Below are positions 1-10,139 of a DNA stretch of 64,000 nucleotides, piece by piece (the first letter of the stretch is position 1; every line of letters starts with the position of its first letter). A program made the position numbers and the translations under genes. The notes beneath the pieces are model-generated. The model was not told the origin of the DNA. It did not search any database and worked only from the letters and a program-made list of their open reading frames with translations. The DNA is taken from positions 59,628,532 to 59,692,531 of the forward strand of contig NC_057861.1 in the NCBI RefSeq assembly GCF_019393635.1. Direction: 5' to 3'. The DNA is from Dromiciops gliroides. Lineage: Eukaryota > Chordata > Mammalia > Microbiotheria > Microbiotheriidae.

Positions 1-597
1 AGGGATTCAGACCCCAGTTAATAGATAACTTAAGACCTGAGTCTTCATGAATACAAGTCAGGGCCTAGGTTCTCCTGTACCCACATTAATCAGCACCCAT
101 AACAAGAACATACAGAGGCAGGTCATAGAGACCTTAACTATAACAATGACACGTAGACAGGTATAGAAATTCTAACTAATAAATGAAAATGTTTTTAAAC
201 TAGACATGGGAATCAGAAAGTGACGTGTGCAGAAAAGGCCAAATGTGTTCCCAGGTTCACCTTATGATGCATAAACCCCCAAAATACACCTCTGCAGAAA
301 AAGGTACCCACCTCAGGGGTTGGTTAAAGCCCCCAGGAACTCCAAATTAGGATAAACTCTCCCCTGTACCTCCCTAAGGTGGAGATTATTATAATGAGAC
401 TGATAATCAATTTATCCATACTATAAATACAACTGTCTTTTCTTTCCCTGTTTGAGAGATACCTTTCCACTTTTCTGGTTCTTTCCCTGTATTCAATCAC
501 AGTTTTGTAATAAAACTTGGGAAACTGAGTCACTGAGTCTTGTAATTCTTTTGGGATGACTCATGATCAATTTGACCCTAAATTCCACCCCACATCA
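1..597 (+). mobile_element. Solo LTR, left edge cut by window
   Basis: Endogenous-retrovirus-like LTR homologous to the split LTR at 2791-2998/6651-7036. Base 1 aligns with about base 2863 of that copy, so roughly 72 bases lie outside the window. It has TATAAATA at 422-429, AATAAA at 509-514 and a 3' end CCACATCA at 597, giving plus orientation. The next sequence is L1, not retroviral leader, so this is a solo LTR or the 3' LTR of an element off the window. Confidence 0.8.
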
Positions 598-897
598 CAA
601 TCAATTAAACATATTTCTGCATGTCACGTTGTGAAAGAAGAATCAGAACAAAAGCGGGAAAACCCCCAAAAGCAAAAAAAAAAGTAGAAACAGTATGATT
701 CAATCTACATCCAGATTCCACAGTCCTTTTTTTCTGGATGTGGAGAGCATTTTCCATCATGAGTCCTTTGGAATTATCTTGGATCATTGTATTGCTGAGA
801 AGAGTTAAGTGATAGCTTTGATTTCTTTTGAACATTGCCTGTTCATATTCTTTGGCCATTTATCAATTGGGGAATGAATCCTATTTTTATTAATTTG

Positions 898-1049
898 TTT
901 TTGTTTTTGTTTTTGCAGGGCAATGGGGGTTAAGTGATTTGCCCAGAGTCACACAGCTAGTAAGTGTCAAGTGTCTGAGGCTGGATTTGAACTCAGGTAC
1001 TCCTGAATCCAGGGCCAGTACTTTATCCCCTGCGCCACCTAGCCGCCCC
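898..1049 (-). mobile_element. CORE-SINE (WSINE1-type)
   Basis: tRNA-derived head (reverse of ggcggctaggtggcgcag), MIR-type CORE (cacacagctagtaagtgt) and T-rich left end, so minus orientation. The 17-bp target-site duplication ctatttttattaatttg lies at 881-897 and 1050-1066. Confidence 0.92.
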
Positions 1050-1270
1050 CTATTTTTATTAATTTGACTCAGTTCCCCATGTATTTAAGAAATGAAGTAT
1101 TTTTAGAAAAATTTGCTGTAAAATCCCTCCCCTCTCCCTAAGCTTCCTGCTTTCTTTCTAATTTTGTTTGCCTTTTGCTTTTTTGAACCTTTAAGAATCT
1201 AATGCTCTATTGTCTGATGCATATATATATATTTATTATTGATATTATTTCACTGTCCATGGTACTTTTT

Positions 1271-1416
1271 TGTTTGTTTTTAGTGAGGCAATTGGGGTTA
1301 AGTGACTTGCCCAGGGTCACACAGCTAATAAGTGTTAAGCGTCTGAGGTCGGATTTGAACTCAGGTACTCCTGAATCCAGAGCCAATGCTCTATCCACTG
1401 CGCCACCTAGCTGCCC
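1271..1416 (-). mobile_element. CORE-SINE (WSINE1-type)
   Basis: Minus orientation, beginning ttttagtgaggcaattgggg, the complement of the ...CCCCAATTGCCTCACTAAAA subfamily tail. The 18-bp TSD ctgtccatggtacttttt is at 1253-1270 and 1417-1434. Confidence 0.93.
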
Positions 1417-2790
1417 CTGTCCATGGTACTTTTTAAAGCAAAATGTAACTTTCCTGATTATCTCTTTTTAAAATTATGTTTATTTTTATTTTCGCTTTTT
1501 TTGAGATCATGATTGCTACTCCTCCCTTCTTTTATCTCACTGAAACATAATAGATTCTGGTCTAATTCTTTATTTTAATTCTTTATATATCTCTTTAAAA
1601 TTTCTTGAGAAATTTGAGAAATTCTTGAGAATTTCTTGTTGGATTCTGGTTTCTAATCTATTCTGATATCCACTTCTATTTTGGGGGGTGTTTATCTCAT
1701 TCACATTCATGATTACTAACTTTCCCTCCATTCTATTTTCTTCTGTTTATCCTTCTTTGTGTCTTTACCCTGTCCCTCCTCAAAAATCAGTTTTGCTTCT
1801 AACCACTGCTTATCTTAATTTGCCTTCCCTCTTATCACCACTCCTTTCTTATCCCCTTTCCCTCCCTGTTGGGTAAGGTGGATTTCTATGAACAATTGAG
1901 TGTGTACACATATTTTTCCCTCTTTGAACCAATTCAGATGAGGTAAAAATCACCTCAGGCACAAAGGTATCTGCTGCCTCCCTATTTTCCCTTCTACCTG
2001 TAAAAGTTCTTTATGTACCTCTTTAATGTGAGATAATTTCCCCCATTCTTCCCCTCCCTTCCCCCTTCTCCAAGTATATCTCTCTTTCTCACTCCATTTT
2101 TTGGAGATTATCCTGACATAATCAACTCACACCCATGGCTTCTGTATACTCTAACTGCTGAAATAATGATAATGTTCTTAGGAATAATATATATCATCTT
2201 CCCATATAAGAATATAAACAATTCAGTCTTATTAAACACCCTGTTATTTCTCTCTCATATTTACCTTTTTTATGCTTCTCTCAAGTCTTGTGTGTGAATA
2301 TCAAAATTTCTATTTAGCCCTGTTCTTTTTATTAAAAATGCTCGAATGTCTTCTATTTTATTAAATATTGATTTTCCCCTGAAGGATTATACTCAATTTT
2401 GCTGGTTAGGTTATTCTTGGTTGTAATCCTAGCTCCTTTGCCTTCTGGAATATCATATTATAAGCTCTCTGTTTCTTTAATGTAGTAGTTGCTAAATCTT
2501 GTGTATCTTGACTGTTGCTTTATGGTATTCTAATAGGGTGTATCTGACTGCTTGCCATATCTTTTCCTTGACCTGGTAGCTCTGGAATTTGGAATATTCC
2601 TGGAAATTTTCATTTTGAGATATCTTTAGGAAGTGATTGATATATTCTTTCAATTTCTATTTTATCACGTGGTTCTAGGATATCAGAGTAGTTTTCCTTT
2701 ATGATTTCTTAAAATATGATGTCTCAGATCTTTTTTTTTAATTATGTCTTTCATATTGTTCAATAATTCTTAAAGTATCTCTCATCAGTC

Positions 2791-2998
2791 TGATGTAGGA
2801 GGCAAAAAGCGGGTTAACAGAAAAACCTATGGTCTAAGTTCTAATTCAGATATGAGCCCTAAAAGGGATTCAGACCCCAGTTAGTGGATAACCTACAAGG
2901 CAGGATGCTAAGTTCTCTTACCCACATAAATCAGTACCCATAACAGGAACAGAGGGAGAGAGGCTACAAAGACCTTAGACCATAACAATGATACATTG
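2791..2998 (+). mobile_element. Solo LTR, 5' segment (split)
   Basis: Starts TGATGTAGG at 2791 and is cut at 2998 by the LTR retroelement 2999-6646. It continues at 6651. Without the insertion the LTR is about 594 bp with ends TG...CA. The 4-bp TSD AGTC lies at 2787-2790 and 7037-7040, inside the old L1. Confidence 0.85.
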
Positions 2999-3356
2999 TG
3001 TAACGATTGGAATGACGCCACCTGCTGGATACTTACTGTAGAAGAGTTCTGCCCATGAAGGGAAGGTCTTTGAGGGCAAGACCAGGAGTCAGGAAGTGAC
3101 GCGGACTAGTGGGAGGAGGAAGGAAGAGACGGGCGCTCGGTCTCACTCTCTTTCCTCTGGACTCTGGCGGAGAAGGGAGCTAGAAATGTGCTCTCCCTTT
3201 AATAGATAGGAATCTAGGCCTTTTTCTCTCTCTTTACCAAACTCTTATTCTCCTTAATAAATGCTTAAAAGTCTAACTCTTGCTAAAGCTTATAATTTAT
3301 TGGCGACCACTCATTAGATATTTTAGACAGTTTAGCTAGAATTTTAGCCCTTAACA
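2999..3356 (+). repeat. 5' LTR of the young element
   Basis: 358 bp, TGTAACGATTGG...CCCTTAACA. AATAAA is at 3256-3261. It differs from the 3' LTR only at base 3130 (C, against T at 6420), in a CpG context where deamination is likely. I see no clear TATA box; TTTAATAGAT near 3198 is the nearest candidate. Confidence 0.95.
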
Positions 3357-3358
3357 GA

Positions 3359-3376
3359 TGGCTGACCACGAAGAGG
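3359..3376 (+). promoter_or_regulatory. Candidate primer binding site
   Basis: TGG-initiated 18-mer TGGCTGACCACGAAGAGG starts two bases after the 5' LTR, the position and start expected of a tRNA primer binding site. I could not assign the tRNA. A similar motif, TGGCGACCAC, lies inside each LTR (3301-3310 and 6591-6600). Confidence 0.5.
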
Positions 3377-3454
3377 AAAGCTAACCCTCAGTCTTCTGAT
3401 CTTCTGGTTGGGTAAGAAATTTCCCCTCCCTCTCCCTTTAACTGCTAAGTACTG

Positions 3455-4369
3455 GTGTACTGGCTGTGTTTTACCTTTAAATTTTTTCAAATGGACCTTT
3501 TAAACTCCCTAATTACCCTATTTTTTATTTTAGTCTGTTTAACCAGACAAATGGGAGATAAGATCATGTTAATGCTTTGTTTTTGTGGATTTTCTATTTT
3601 TCTTTTTATTTTTGTTAAAAGAGCCAGCAACTTACTCACACAAGGAAATATCTCTCCCTCTCCCAACCATGCTTTTTCAGAGAAACCTGAAGACATTCCC
3701 GCAGCTTTTCCCAGTTCTAACACTAATTGTTGCTTTAATTTTGCATGCCTGGAGGCAATGACCCACCCTCTAGAAGCTTTTAATCCCCTAGCACCTGGAG
3801 GCAAAGTGGGGGAAGAGGAATCCAGGCCTGAGTTCAAAATCAAGTCTGATTCAAATTGCTCTGGTCCCTCCCCTCCTCTCCAGACCCCACCCTCTACTCC
3901 TCCTATGGCCAAGCCCATAGCTTCCCCTGCCTGGGAAGTCCAGAGATCTGATGCGCATGCTCAACTTTTTCTACCTGCATTTGCAGCTTCAGGCTCAGCC
4001 CTTCCCTGGCCTGGCTGTGCTTTTGAGACAATCTTAGAAAACTCTTTAAATTCCAGATATGCTCGTTTTGTTCATAATTTTGCTAACCTGCTTTTGTCTT
4101 TAATTAGTAATCTTATAAAGCATTTGTATGGTGAAAAGCCCGACAGACAATATAGAGGGGTTAAAGAAGAAAAACTTAAGCTGAATAAGAATGACAGTCA
4201 ACATAGTTCAAGACTCTGCTTCTTTTGCCATGGAAGGGTATATATTTTACAGAAATGTAGAAGTAAGCAGCAAGGTATTGATATGAGTATTGGGGATTTT
4301 AGATATCGGAATCAAGAGTGTTCTGAATTCACTCAGATTATTAATAGTGTCAGTTCAGAGGTTACATAG
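3455..4369 (+). CDS. Gag-remnant ORF of the young LTR element, 304 aa
   Basis: Uninterrupted ORF starting 99 bases after the 5' LTR. Two strongly hydrophobic stretches (about residues 15-29 and 37-54) are followed by a polar region, a proline-rich segment (137-156), an amphipathic hydrophobic stretch (about 203-223) and a basic segment. A retroviral zinc-knuckle look-alike lies at 255-268 (CFFCHGRVYILQKC). Spacing of the three cysteines matches C-x2-C-x4-H-x4-C exactly, but the histidine position (263) is tyrosine; TAT is one transition from CAT. I see no capsid major homology region, so this looks like a Gag with matrix-like/proline-rich and nucleocapsid pieces but little or no capsid. Alternative starts are Met13 (3491) and Met33 (3551, followed by Gly). 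An antisense ORF at 3487-3918 is a shadow. Expression is unproven. Confidence 0.6.
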   Translation: MYWLCFTFKFFQMDLLNSLITLFFILVCLTRQMGDKIMLMLCFCGFSIFLFIFVKRASNLLTQGNISPSPNHAFSEKPEDIPAAFPSSNTNCCFNFACLEAMTHPLEAFNPLAPGGKVGEEESRPEFKIKSDSNCSGPSPPLQTPPSTPPMAKPIASPAWEVQRSDAHAQLFLPAFAASGSALPWPGCAFETILENSLNSRYARFVHNFANLLLSLISNLIKHLYGEKPDRQYRGVKEEKLKLNKNDSQHSSRLCFFCHGRVYILQKCRSKQQGIDMSIGDFRYRNQECSEFTQIINSVSSEVT

Positions 4370-6279
4370 GATTTCTATGCTATTACATATACATTTTGAA
4401 ATTAATGGTATAGGTTTATTTTCATAGAGATTTTAATCCTTTTGAGATTGTGTCTTATACTTAGTTTCTAAAACAAGGAGAATATTTGTAAAAGTTTTTT
4501 ATAGTCATGTGATCAAGTTTATATTTCATAATACTCATTAATATTAAGTTCATGCTCATTTAGATTTCCTTAGTTTGAATTTCACTGTCTTTTATTGTTC
4601 CATGTGTATTTTCTTCTATACATTTATCTAATTTTAAAAAATTGCAAGATGGTTTTGATTTCATAATACAATGTTAATTCTAGGAGTATTGTGCTCCCAT
4701 GTTCTGAGTTGTTTGTTTTTGTTATTTTTTCTCAACTGATTATTTGATCAAACTCTTTAAAGCATTTCTTTGGCAAATTGGTTGCCATGGCAAGTGTAAA
4801 GTTTTCTTTTTTCAAAAAAAAAAAGTTTTCTTTGAGATTCTGTTGTGCTTTAACTTGTATTTAAATATGTTCAGATTTTTCAAAAAAGTAATTGTATACT
4901 AAGTTAAAAAAGGGGTATTATTTGAAATTGTTGCATAATTATATATTGTGTTCTGAGTCAAGATGTATTCACATTTTTTGCAATCATTTATTATCCTCAA
5001 TTTTTAAATCCATATGAGACTTGGATTATGGGAACTTATCATTTAAGACATTAATTGCCTTTATTCTGAGTTATCAGATGCCAGTTGGCCAAGATGCCAT
5101 CCAATCACAAGAGGAATACATGCAAGAGCAGACACTGAACTGTCACATGAGGGGAGAAATGCATGAAGTCAAGGTATGGCCGAGGGAACAGCTTTTGACT
5201 AATGTTGAGGTTGGATTCTCTTGGTTTAATATTTTATTTTATTTTTCCCCACAATATTGTACAGATGGCTGGAAGTATTGATCCCACCCATCTCACTCCT
5301 ACACCTGGCTTCTATGCTCCCTCCTATATGCCTGATGCCATGGACATCTCAATCCCATGCATCTGATTAAGTCTGACTCAGTTTCCTCCAATATGTTCGG
5401 TGGCATGGACATATATTCCATCCACCTATTTTAAGCCTGGCATACTGCATGGACAGTACATATTGCTCAAGTGTGGGAATGCTCATATCCCATCATTTCT
5501 CTGTTCTTTTATGGTAACCCCCATAATTATCTCAGGTGTCATGATAAATAACAGTGTTGAATTTGGCCTTGACACCTGTTACCAATTATATTAGATTTTT
5601 TAATTTCTCATAATGGCATGAGGATAATTAGGCAGATGATGCAAAAAGTGATGAAACAAAGATAAAAAAATTATTTTTAATAATTAATATCACAGCAATT
5701 GTCTTCTCAATTACCCTCCATAAGGGGGGACTATAGTAATATTATAATTTTAAAGAATGTTTCAATTTTTGTTTTATTATATGTTTCATGTGTAACAACT
5801 AAGATTCTGAATTCCCTTAGACATGTTTTTGAGAACTTTCATTGTTTGATTTGATTATTGACAAAGCTATTTTAAAGTTGTGTTAAGCTCAATTTTGTAG
5901 GAAATTTTCCTGGCTGATTACCAGCATCCACACATCAACCCCTGAAAAGACTTCGATTCTATGACTACACCTAGAGGACATCTGAGAAAAGACTTTCAGA
6001 GACTTTAAATGAACAGTTTTGATTTGTTGTTTTTGTTGTTTTTTTTCTCTTTCTGTTATAATATACACCATCTGTAACATGTATTCTCTGCAGAGGCCCT
6101 CCCTTTGCAAGACTAATGTCAAAGCGTCGGTTCATGAGGACAAAAAAAAATCGCCCCTCTGGACAAAACTTTCCTCTCTTCCTTTTCTATATTGTTGTTC
6201 ACATATTATTAGTTATCAATAGTTATTATATTCTTTTTACTGTTCCGTCAAGGAAACATTTTGTTTCTTGAGGAACAAC
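4370..6279 (+). other. Non-coding internal region of the young LTR element
   Basis: About 1.9 kb, A+T-rich, between the Gag-like ORF and the polypurine tract. I find no RT, integrase, protease or envelope motif. The longest ORFs (5021-5281, 86 aa; 5400-5594, 64 aa; 6019-6222, 67 aa) resemble nothing I know. The region may hold packaging or RNA-export signals, or be captured non-viral sequence; nothing in it shows which. Confidence 0.5.
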
Positions 6280-6288
6280 AGGGGGGAC
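6280..6288 (+). promoter_or_regulatory. Polypurine tract
   Basis: AGGGGGGAC directly precedes the 3' LTR TG at 6289. This is the expected place and composition for plus-strand priming in a retrovirus-like element. Confidence 0.7.
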
Positions 6289-6646
6289 TGTAACGATTGG
6301 AATGACGCCACCTGCTGGATACTTACTGTAGAAGAGTTCTGCCCATGAAGGGAAGGTCTTTGAGGGCAAGACCAGGAGTCAGGAAGTGACGCGGACTAGT
6401 GGGAGGAGGAAGGAAGAGATGGGCGCTCGGTCTCACTCTCTTTCCTCTGGACTCTGGCGGAGAAGGGAGCTAGAAATGTGCTCTCCCTTTAATAGATAGG
6501 AATCTAGGCCTTTTTCTCTCTCTTTACCAAACTCTTATTCTCCTTAATAAATGCTTAAAAGTCTAACTCTTGCTAAAGCTTATAATTTATTGGCGACCAC
6601 TCATTAGATATTTTAGACAGTTTAGCTAGAATTTTAGCCCTTAACA
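6289..6646 (+). repeat. 3' LTR of the young element
   Basis: 358 bp, equal in length to the 5' LTR with one substitution (6420 T). It is followed by the TSD copy ATTG at 6647-6650. Confidence 0.95.
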
Positions 6647-6650
6647 ATTG

Positions 6651-7036
6651 ACAGGCTATAGAAACTCAAACTAAGAATAAATGATAAATGAAGATATTTT
6701 GAAACTAAGCATGGGAATCAGAAAGAGACATGCGCAGAAAAGGCCACATTTGTCCCCAGATTCACCTTATGATGTGTAAACCCCCAAAACATACCTCCAC
6801 TGAAAAAGGTACCCACCTTGGGAGTTGGCTTAGGACCCCAGAAACTCCAAATTAGGATAGGCCCTCCCCTGTACCTCCCTAAGGTAGAGATTATTATAAT
6901 GAGACTGATAATCAATTTATCCATACTATAAATATGACTATCTTTCCTTTCCTTATTCGAGAGAATAAAACTTGGGAAACTGAGTCACTGAGTCTTGTAA
7001 TTCTTTTGGGGTTGACCCTAATTCCACCCCACATCA
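6651..7036 (+). mobile_element. Solo LTR, 3' segment (split)
   Basis: Continuation of the LTR begun at 2791. TATAAATA is at 6927-6934, AATAAA at 6964-6969 and the end ACATCA at 7036. Compared with 1-597 it lacks about 45 bases upstream of AATAAA and about a dozen near the 3' end (the stretch before tttgaccc), so the two LTRs are separate insertions. Confidence 0.85.
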
Positions 7037-7040
7037 AGTC

Positions 7041-7508
7041 TATTTCTCGGGTCAGTTCTAATGAGATATGTCACATTTTCTTCTATTCACTCTTTTGACT
7101 TTGTTTTATTGTTTCTTGATATCTCATGGAGTCATTAGCATTCAGCTGTCCATTTCCAAGTTTTAAGAAATTATTTTCTTCAGTAAGATTTTATATCTCT
7201 TTTTTCCCCATTTGGATAATACTGTTTTTAAGTGTTATTTTCTTATGTATTTCTTGTTCCTTTTTGTTTACCAAGCTGCTAATTTTCATAATTTTCTTTT
7301 CCCAGTTTTCTCTCCACCACTCATCTCTTTCTTTAGTTCTTCCAGGAATTCTCACTGGGCTTGTGTCCAATTTACATTTTTTTTGTTGTTGTTGTTGTTT
7401 GCTAATTTTCCAACCTATTTCTTGATTTTGGACTTTATATTAAAGTTGGACTCTGCTCACCTTGAGGGTGGGGGTAGTAGTGTCATCTTAAGTGTCATGT
7501 TTGTTTTA
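7041..7508 (-). mobile_element. Old LINE-1, ORF1 N-terminal region
   Basis: Continues the L1 of 602-2786. Bases 7060-7160 align with the ORF1 coiled-coil region at 62870-62950 (tttcttgatatctcatgga against ttcttggtgtctcatgga). No usable reading frame remains. Confidence 0.65.
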
Positions 7509-7519
7509 AGCTATTGTTT

Positions 7520-8059
7520 ACTAAAGTATTTTTCCCCCATTACATGTAAAGATAGCTCTCAACTTTTGTTTATACAAGCTTTCCAATTTCAGATTTTTCT
7601 CCCTCCCTCCCCTCCCTCCCCCTCCCCCAGACAGCAGGTAATCTGATATAGGTTATATATATACACACACATAATAACATTAAACATATTTCGGCATTAG
7701 TCATGTTATAAGAGAAAAATCAGAGCAATTATGAAAAACTTCAAAATAGAAAAACAACAGCACCAAAAACAAAAGAAATAGTATGGTTCATTCAGCATCT
7801 ATACTCCACAGTTCTTTTTTTTTTTTTTCCTGGATTTGGAGATCCTCTTCTATCATGAATTCCCTGGAACTCTTCTGTACCATTGCATTGGTGAGAAGAA
7901 TCTAGTCCATCACAGTAGATCAACACATAATATTGATGATACTGTGTACAATGTTCTTCTGGTTCTGCTCATCTCACTCATCATCAGCCCTCACAGGACC
8001 CTCCAGGTTTCTCTGAACTCCTGCTCATCATTTCTTACAGCACAATAGTATTCCATTTG
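7520..8059 (-). mobile_element. 5'-truncated LINE-1 (3' UTR plus ORF2 tail)
   Basis: Contains the L1 3' UTR (polypyrimidine cctccctccc block, ggtaatctgatataggttatat) and the last ORF2 codons (cttacagcacaatagtattccat). The 11-bp TSD agctattgttt is at 7509-7519 and 8060-8070. Confidence 0.88.
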
Positions 8060-8070
8060 AGCTATTGTTT

Positions 8071-8540
8071 TAAGAGCTTTGTTTAGGGATCTATACGTTT
8101 TTGGTATTTTCAGGGTGTTATGATCTGGAGAAAGGTATGGTCACTGCTCTCTTGGTCTCTGCTCTGGTCTTTGTCCAGGAAGGGCCCTTCCTCCCCTTCA
8201 AGTGAAAGAGCTAGTGCTCCTTTCTTCCCTGGAATGTCTCTGGGCTGAGAGTTCCAGAAGCTGCTGCTGCTATCATGGTCTCTAAGGCCCATCACTGGTA
8301 TTGCTGCTTTGTGTATTCTGGGATGATACTCCTTCTCTGCCTCCTGATATCAAAGATTTCTTCTGCTTATCTCCCAAGTTGTCTTGGGCTGGAAAAAATG
8401 TCTAATCCTGACCTTTTGTTTGCTTTGTCATTCCAGAATATGATTTGACATGTTATTTTAAAGTTGTTTGGTGATGGATATTTAGAGAATTTGACTGGGT
8501 TGCTGCTTTTACTCCACCATAATGGATTTGCCCTAACATT
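8071..8540 (-). mobile_element. Old LINE-1, probable 5' UTR
   Basis: Follows the ORF1 remnant in the correct L1 order and ends near ctccaccataatggatttgccc (from 8513), a decayed match to the 5' terminus ccgccatcttggctccgcccc at 63956-63976. Low-similarity assignment. Confidence 0.5.
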
Positions 8541-8871
8541 CTCCCCTTGCACCTTACAATTGGTCTTCTTTTGCAATTTTATGTCAGTTTAGGGTGAATT
8601 ATCCCAGACCAATATCCTCTTTCCTTCAGCACCTATGTTATGGACCTCTTTCCAATGTTAGCATCTCTTATGGTTCTTAAATTTGGGAGATCATCCTAAA
8701 TTCTCCCTTCATTTGACTCAGTGCATCTTAATTTCCTTTGGAGTGGTGGGGTGGAGTTATTCAAATTGTCTAGGACTACTTCCCAAAACATGTTGGGAAA
8801 GAATGGAGGGAATCTCAATCTCTCTCTCTCTCTCTGCCATTTCCACCGCAGTATTTCACATTAGGGATAGT

Positions 8872-8874
<3 letters not shown>

Positions 8875-8937
<63 letters not shown>
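8875..8937 (+). repeat. (GA)n microsatellite
   Basis: About 31 uninterrupted GA units. A short (TC)n run lies 40 bases upstream at 8820-8835. The open frame across it is a simple-repeat translation. Confidence 0.97.
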
Positions 8938-8939
<2 letters not shown>

Positions 8940-9178
8940 GGTGTATTGGAAAGATGTAGACTTGTACTCAGAAAGATGTGAGTTTAAATCCCATGTCAGG
9001 CACTTACTAGCTATGTGATCCTGACTGAGTCACTTAATTTTTGTTTGCCTCAATTTCCCTACCTATAAAATGGAAATAATTATTTTACCTGTATCCCAGG
9101 GTTATTATGAAACTCAAATGAAAGAACATACATAAAGTGTTTTGCAAACCTTAAAGTGGTATGTAATTACTAGCTATC
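8938..9178 (+). mobile_element. MIR/THER1-type SINE
   Basis: Recognisable cacttactagctatgtgatcctgac...cctcaatttccctacctataaaatggaa, then the 3' part ending in gtaattactagctat. Old and diverged. Confidence 0.75.
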
Positions 9179-9317
9179 CTAGCTGGAAGGGACCATAAAA
9201 AGAAAAACAGAACTTTAGAACTGGAAGGGACCTTTAATGATAAAAATCTTAGAGTAGAAAGAGACCTTAAAACATAAAAAATAGAGCTAAAAGAGATCTT
9301 AGAACAGAGGTTAGATC
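9179..9317 (+). repeat. Degenerate gaccttagaac repeat units
   Basis: Four or five imperfect copies of a motif of the kind agctggaagggaccttagaac, related to the minisatellite at 11316-11805 and to 10320-10480. Possibly derived from a CR1/L3-type 3' end. Confidence 0.45.
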
Positions 9318-9332
9318 AAGAAGTCACCTTAG

Positions 9333-9893
9333 GACACTAATACGCTGTTGGTGGAGTTGTGAACAGATCCAATCATTCTGGAGAGCAAATTGGAACTATG
9401 CCCAAAGGGCTGTAAAACTGTACATGCCCTTTAAGTGAGCAGAACCAGGAGAATATTGTACACAGTAACAGCAACACTATATGATGATTAACTGTGAATG
9501 CCTTAGCTCTTCTCAGCAATGCAATGATCCAAGACAATTCCAAAGGACTCATGATGAAAAATGCTATCTACCTCCAGAGGAAGAACTCAGAGTCTGAATG
9601 CCGATTGAAGCCTACTATTTTTCACTTTTGGTATTTTTTTATGTATTTTTTCCTTTGAGTCTGTATCTTCTTTCACAACATGACTAATATGGTAATATGA
9701 TTTGCATGATTGAACATGTATAAACCACATCAAATTGCTTATGGTTTTAGGGAGGGGAGAAGTGAGAGAGGGAGAGAGAAAATTTGGATCTAAAATATTT
9801 TAAAAATATTTTAAACATTTAAAATGAATGTTAAAAATTGTCTTTACATGTAACTTAGGGAAAATAAAATATTATTTAATGTGTGGTCAAGAG
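9333..9893 (+). mobile_element. LINE-1 3' end, internally deleted
   Basis: Plus-strand ORF2 tail and 3' UTR ending in aaaataaaatattattt. The ORF2 segment jumps at about 9435, an internal deletion. The 15-bp TSD aagaagtcaccttag is at 9318-9332 and 9894-9908. Confidence 0.9.
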
Positions 9894-9909
9894 AAGAAGT
9901 CACCTTAGA

Positions 9910-10067
9910 ATGTTTTTTTTGAGGATTTTTTTTGGGGGGCAATCAAGGTTAAGCAACTTGCCCAAGGTCACACAGCTAGTAAGTATCAGGTGTCTGAGGC
10001 CGGATTTGAACTCTGGTCCTCCTGAAACCAGGGCCGGTGCTTTAAACACTGTGCCCCCCAGCTGCCC
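9910..10067 (-). mobile_element. CORE-SINE, diverged
   Basis: Minus orientation with T-rich left end, cacacagctagtaagtatc CORE and a head ending ccagctgcccc. More diverged than most copies here. Confidence 0.85.
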
Positions 10068-10139
10068 CAGAACTTTTTTTTTTTAATCGGTTCCTTGATT
10101 TCATTGTTATAGGAGACTCTTAGGAAGGAAAACTCTTTC

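Larger units (their letters stand above)
602..2786 (-). mobile_element. Old LINE-1, 3' part (interrupted)
   Basis: Minus-strand L1. Bases 602-897 and 1067-1252 match the 3' UTR and ORF2 C-terminal region of the other L1 copies here (for example 32855-34350). Bases 1435-2786 match the ORF2 start, inter-ORF spacer and ORF1 C-terminal half seen at 61600-62830. The middle of ORF2 is missing, so the copy is internally deleted. It carries two SINEs and is cut at 2787 by a solo LTR; it resumes at 7041. Confidence 0.75.
2999..6646 (+). mobile_element. Young non-autonomous LTR retroelement (ERV-like)
   Basis: A complete 3,648-bp element: 5' LTR 2999-3356, internal region 3357-6288 and 3' LTR 6289-6646. 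It is flanked by the 4-bp TSD ATTG (2995-2998 and 6647-6650). Removing element plus one TSD restores continuity of the surrounding solo LTR, as judged against the copy at 1-597. The LTRs differ by one base, so insertion is recent. The internal region has one long ORF (3455-4369) with a degraded zinc knuckle, and I find no protease, RT, integrase or env signature. It should therefore depend on another element for reverse transcription and integration. A 4-bp TSD and a PPT of the AGGGGGGA kind fit class I (gamma-like) ERVs; that assignment is inference. Confidence 0.9.

Noticed and set aside
3487..3918. 143-codon antisense ORF over the Gag-like frame
   Set aside because: Shadow frame of the proline-rich segment; no start context or homology, and it overlaps the better-supported plus-strand ORF.
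1..7036. LTRs at 1-597 and 2791-7036 as the two ends of one provirus
   Set aside because: The sequence between is L1, the right LTR has its own matching TSD (AGTC) on both sides, and the two LTRs carry different internal deletions.
8683..9018. 111-codon ORF with (RE)n
   Set aside because: Translation of the (GA)n microsatellite.
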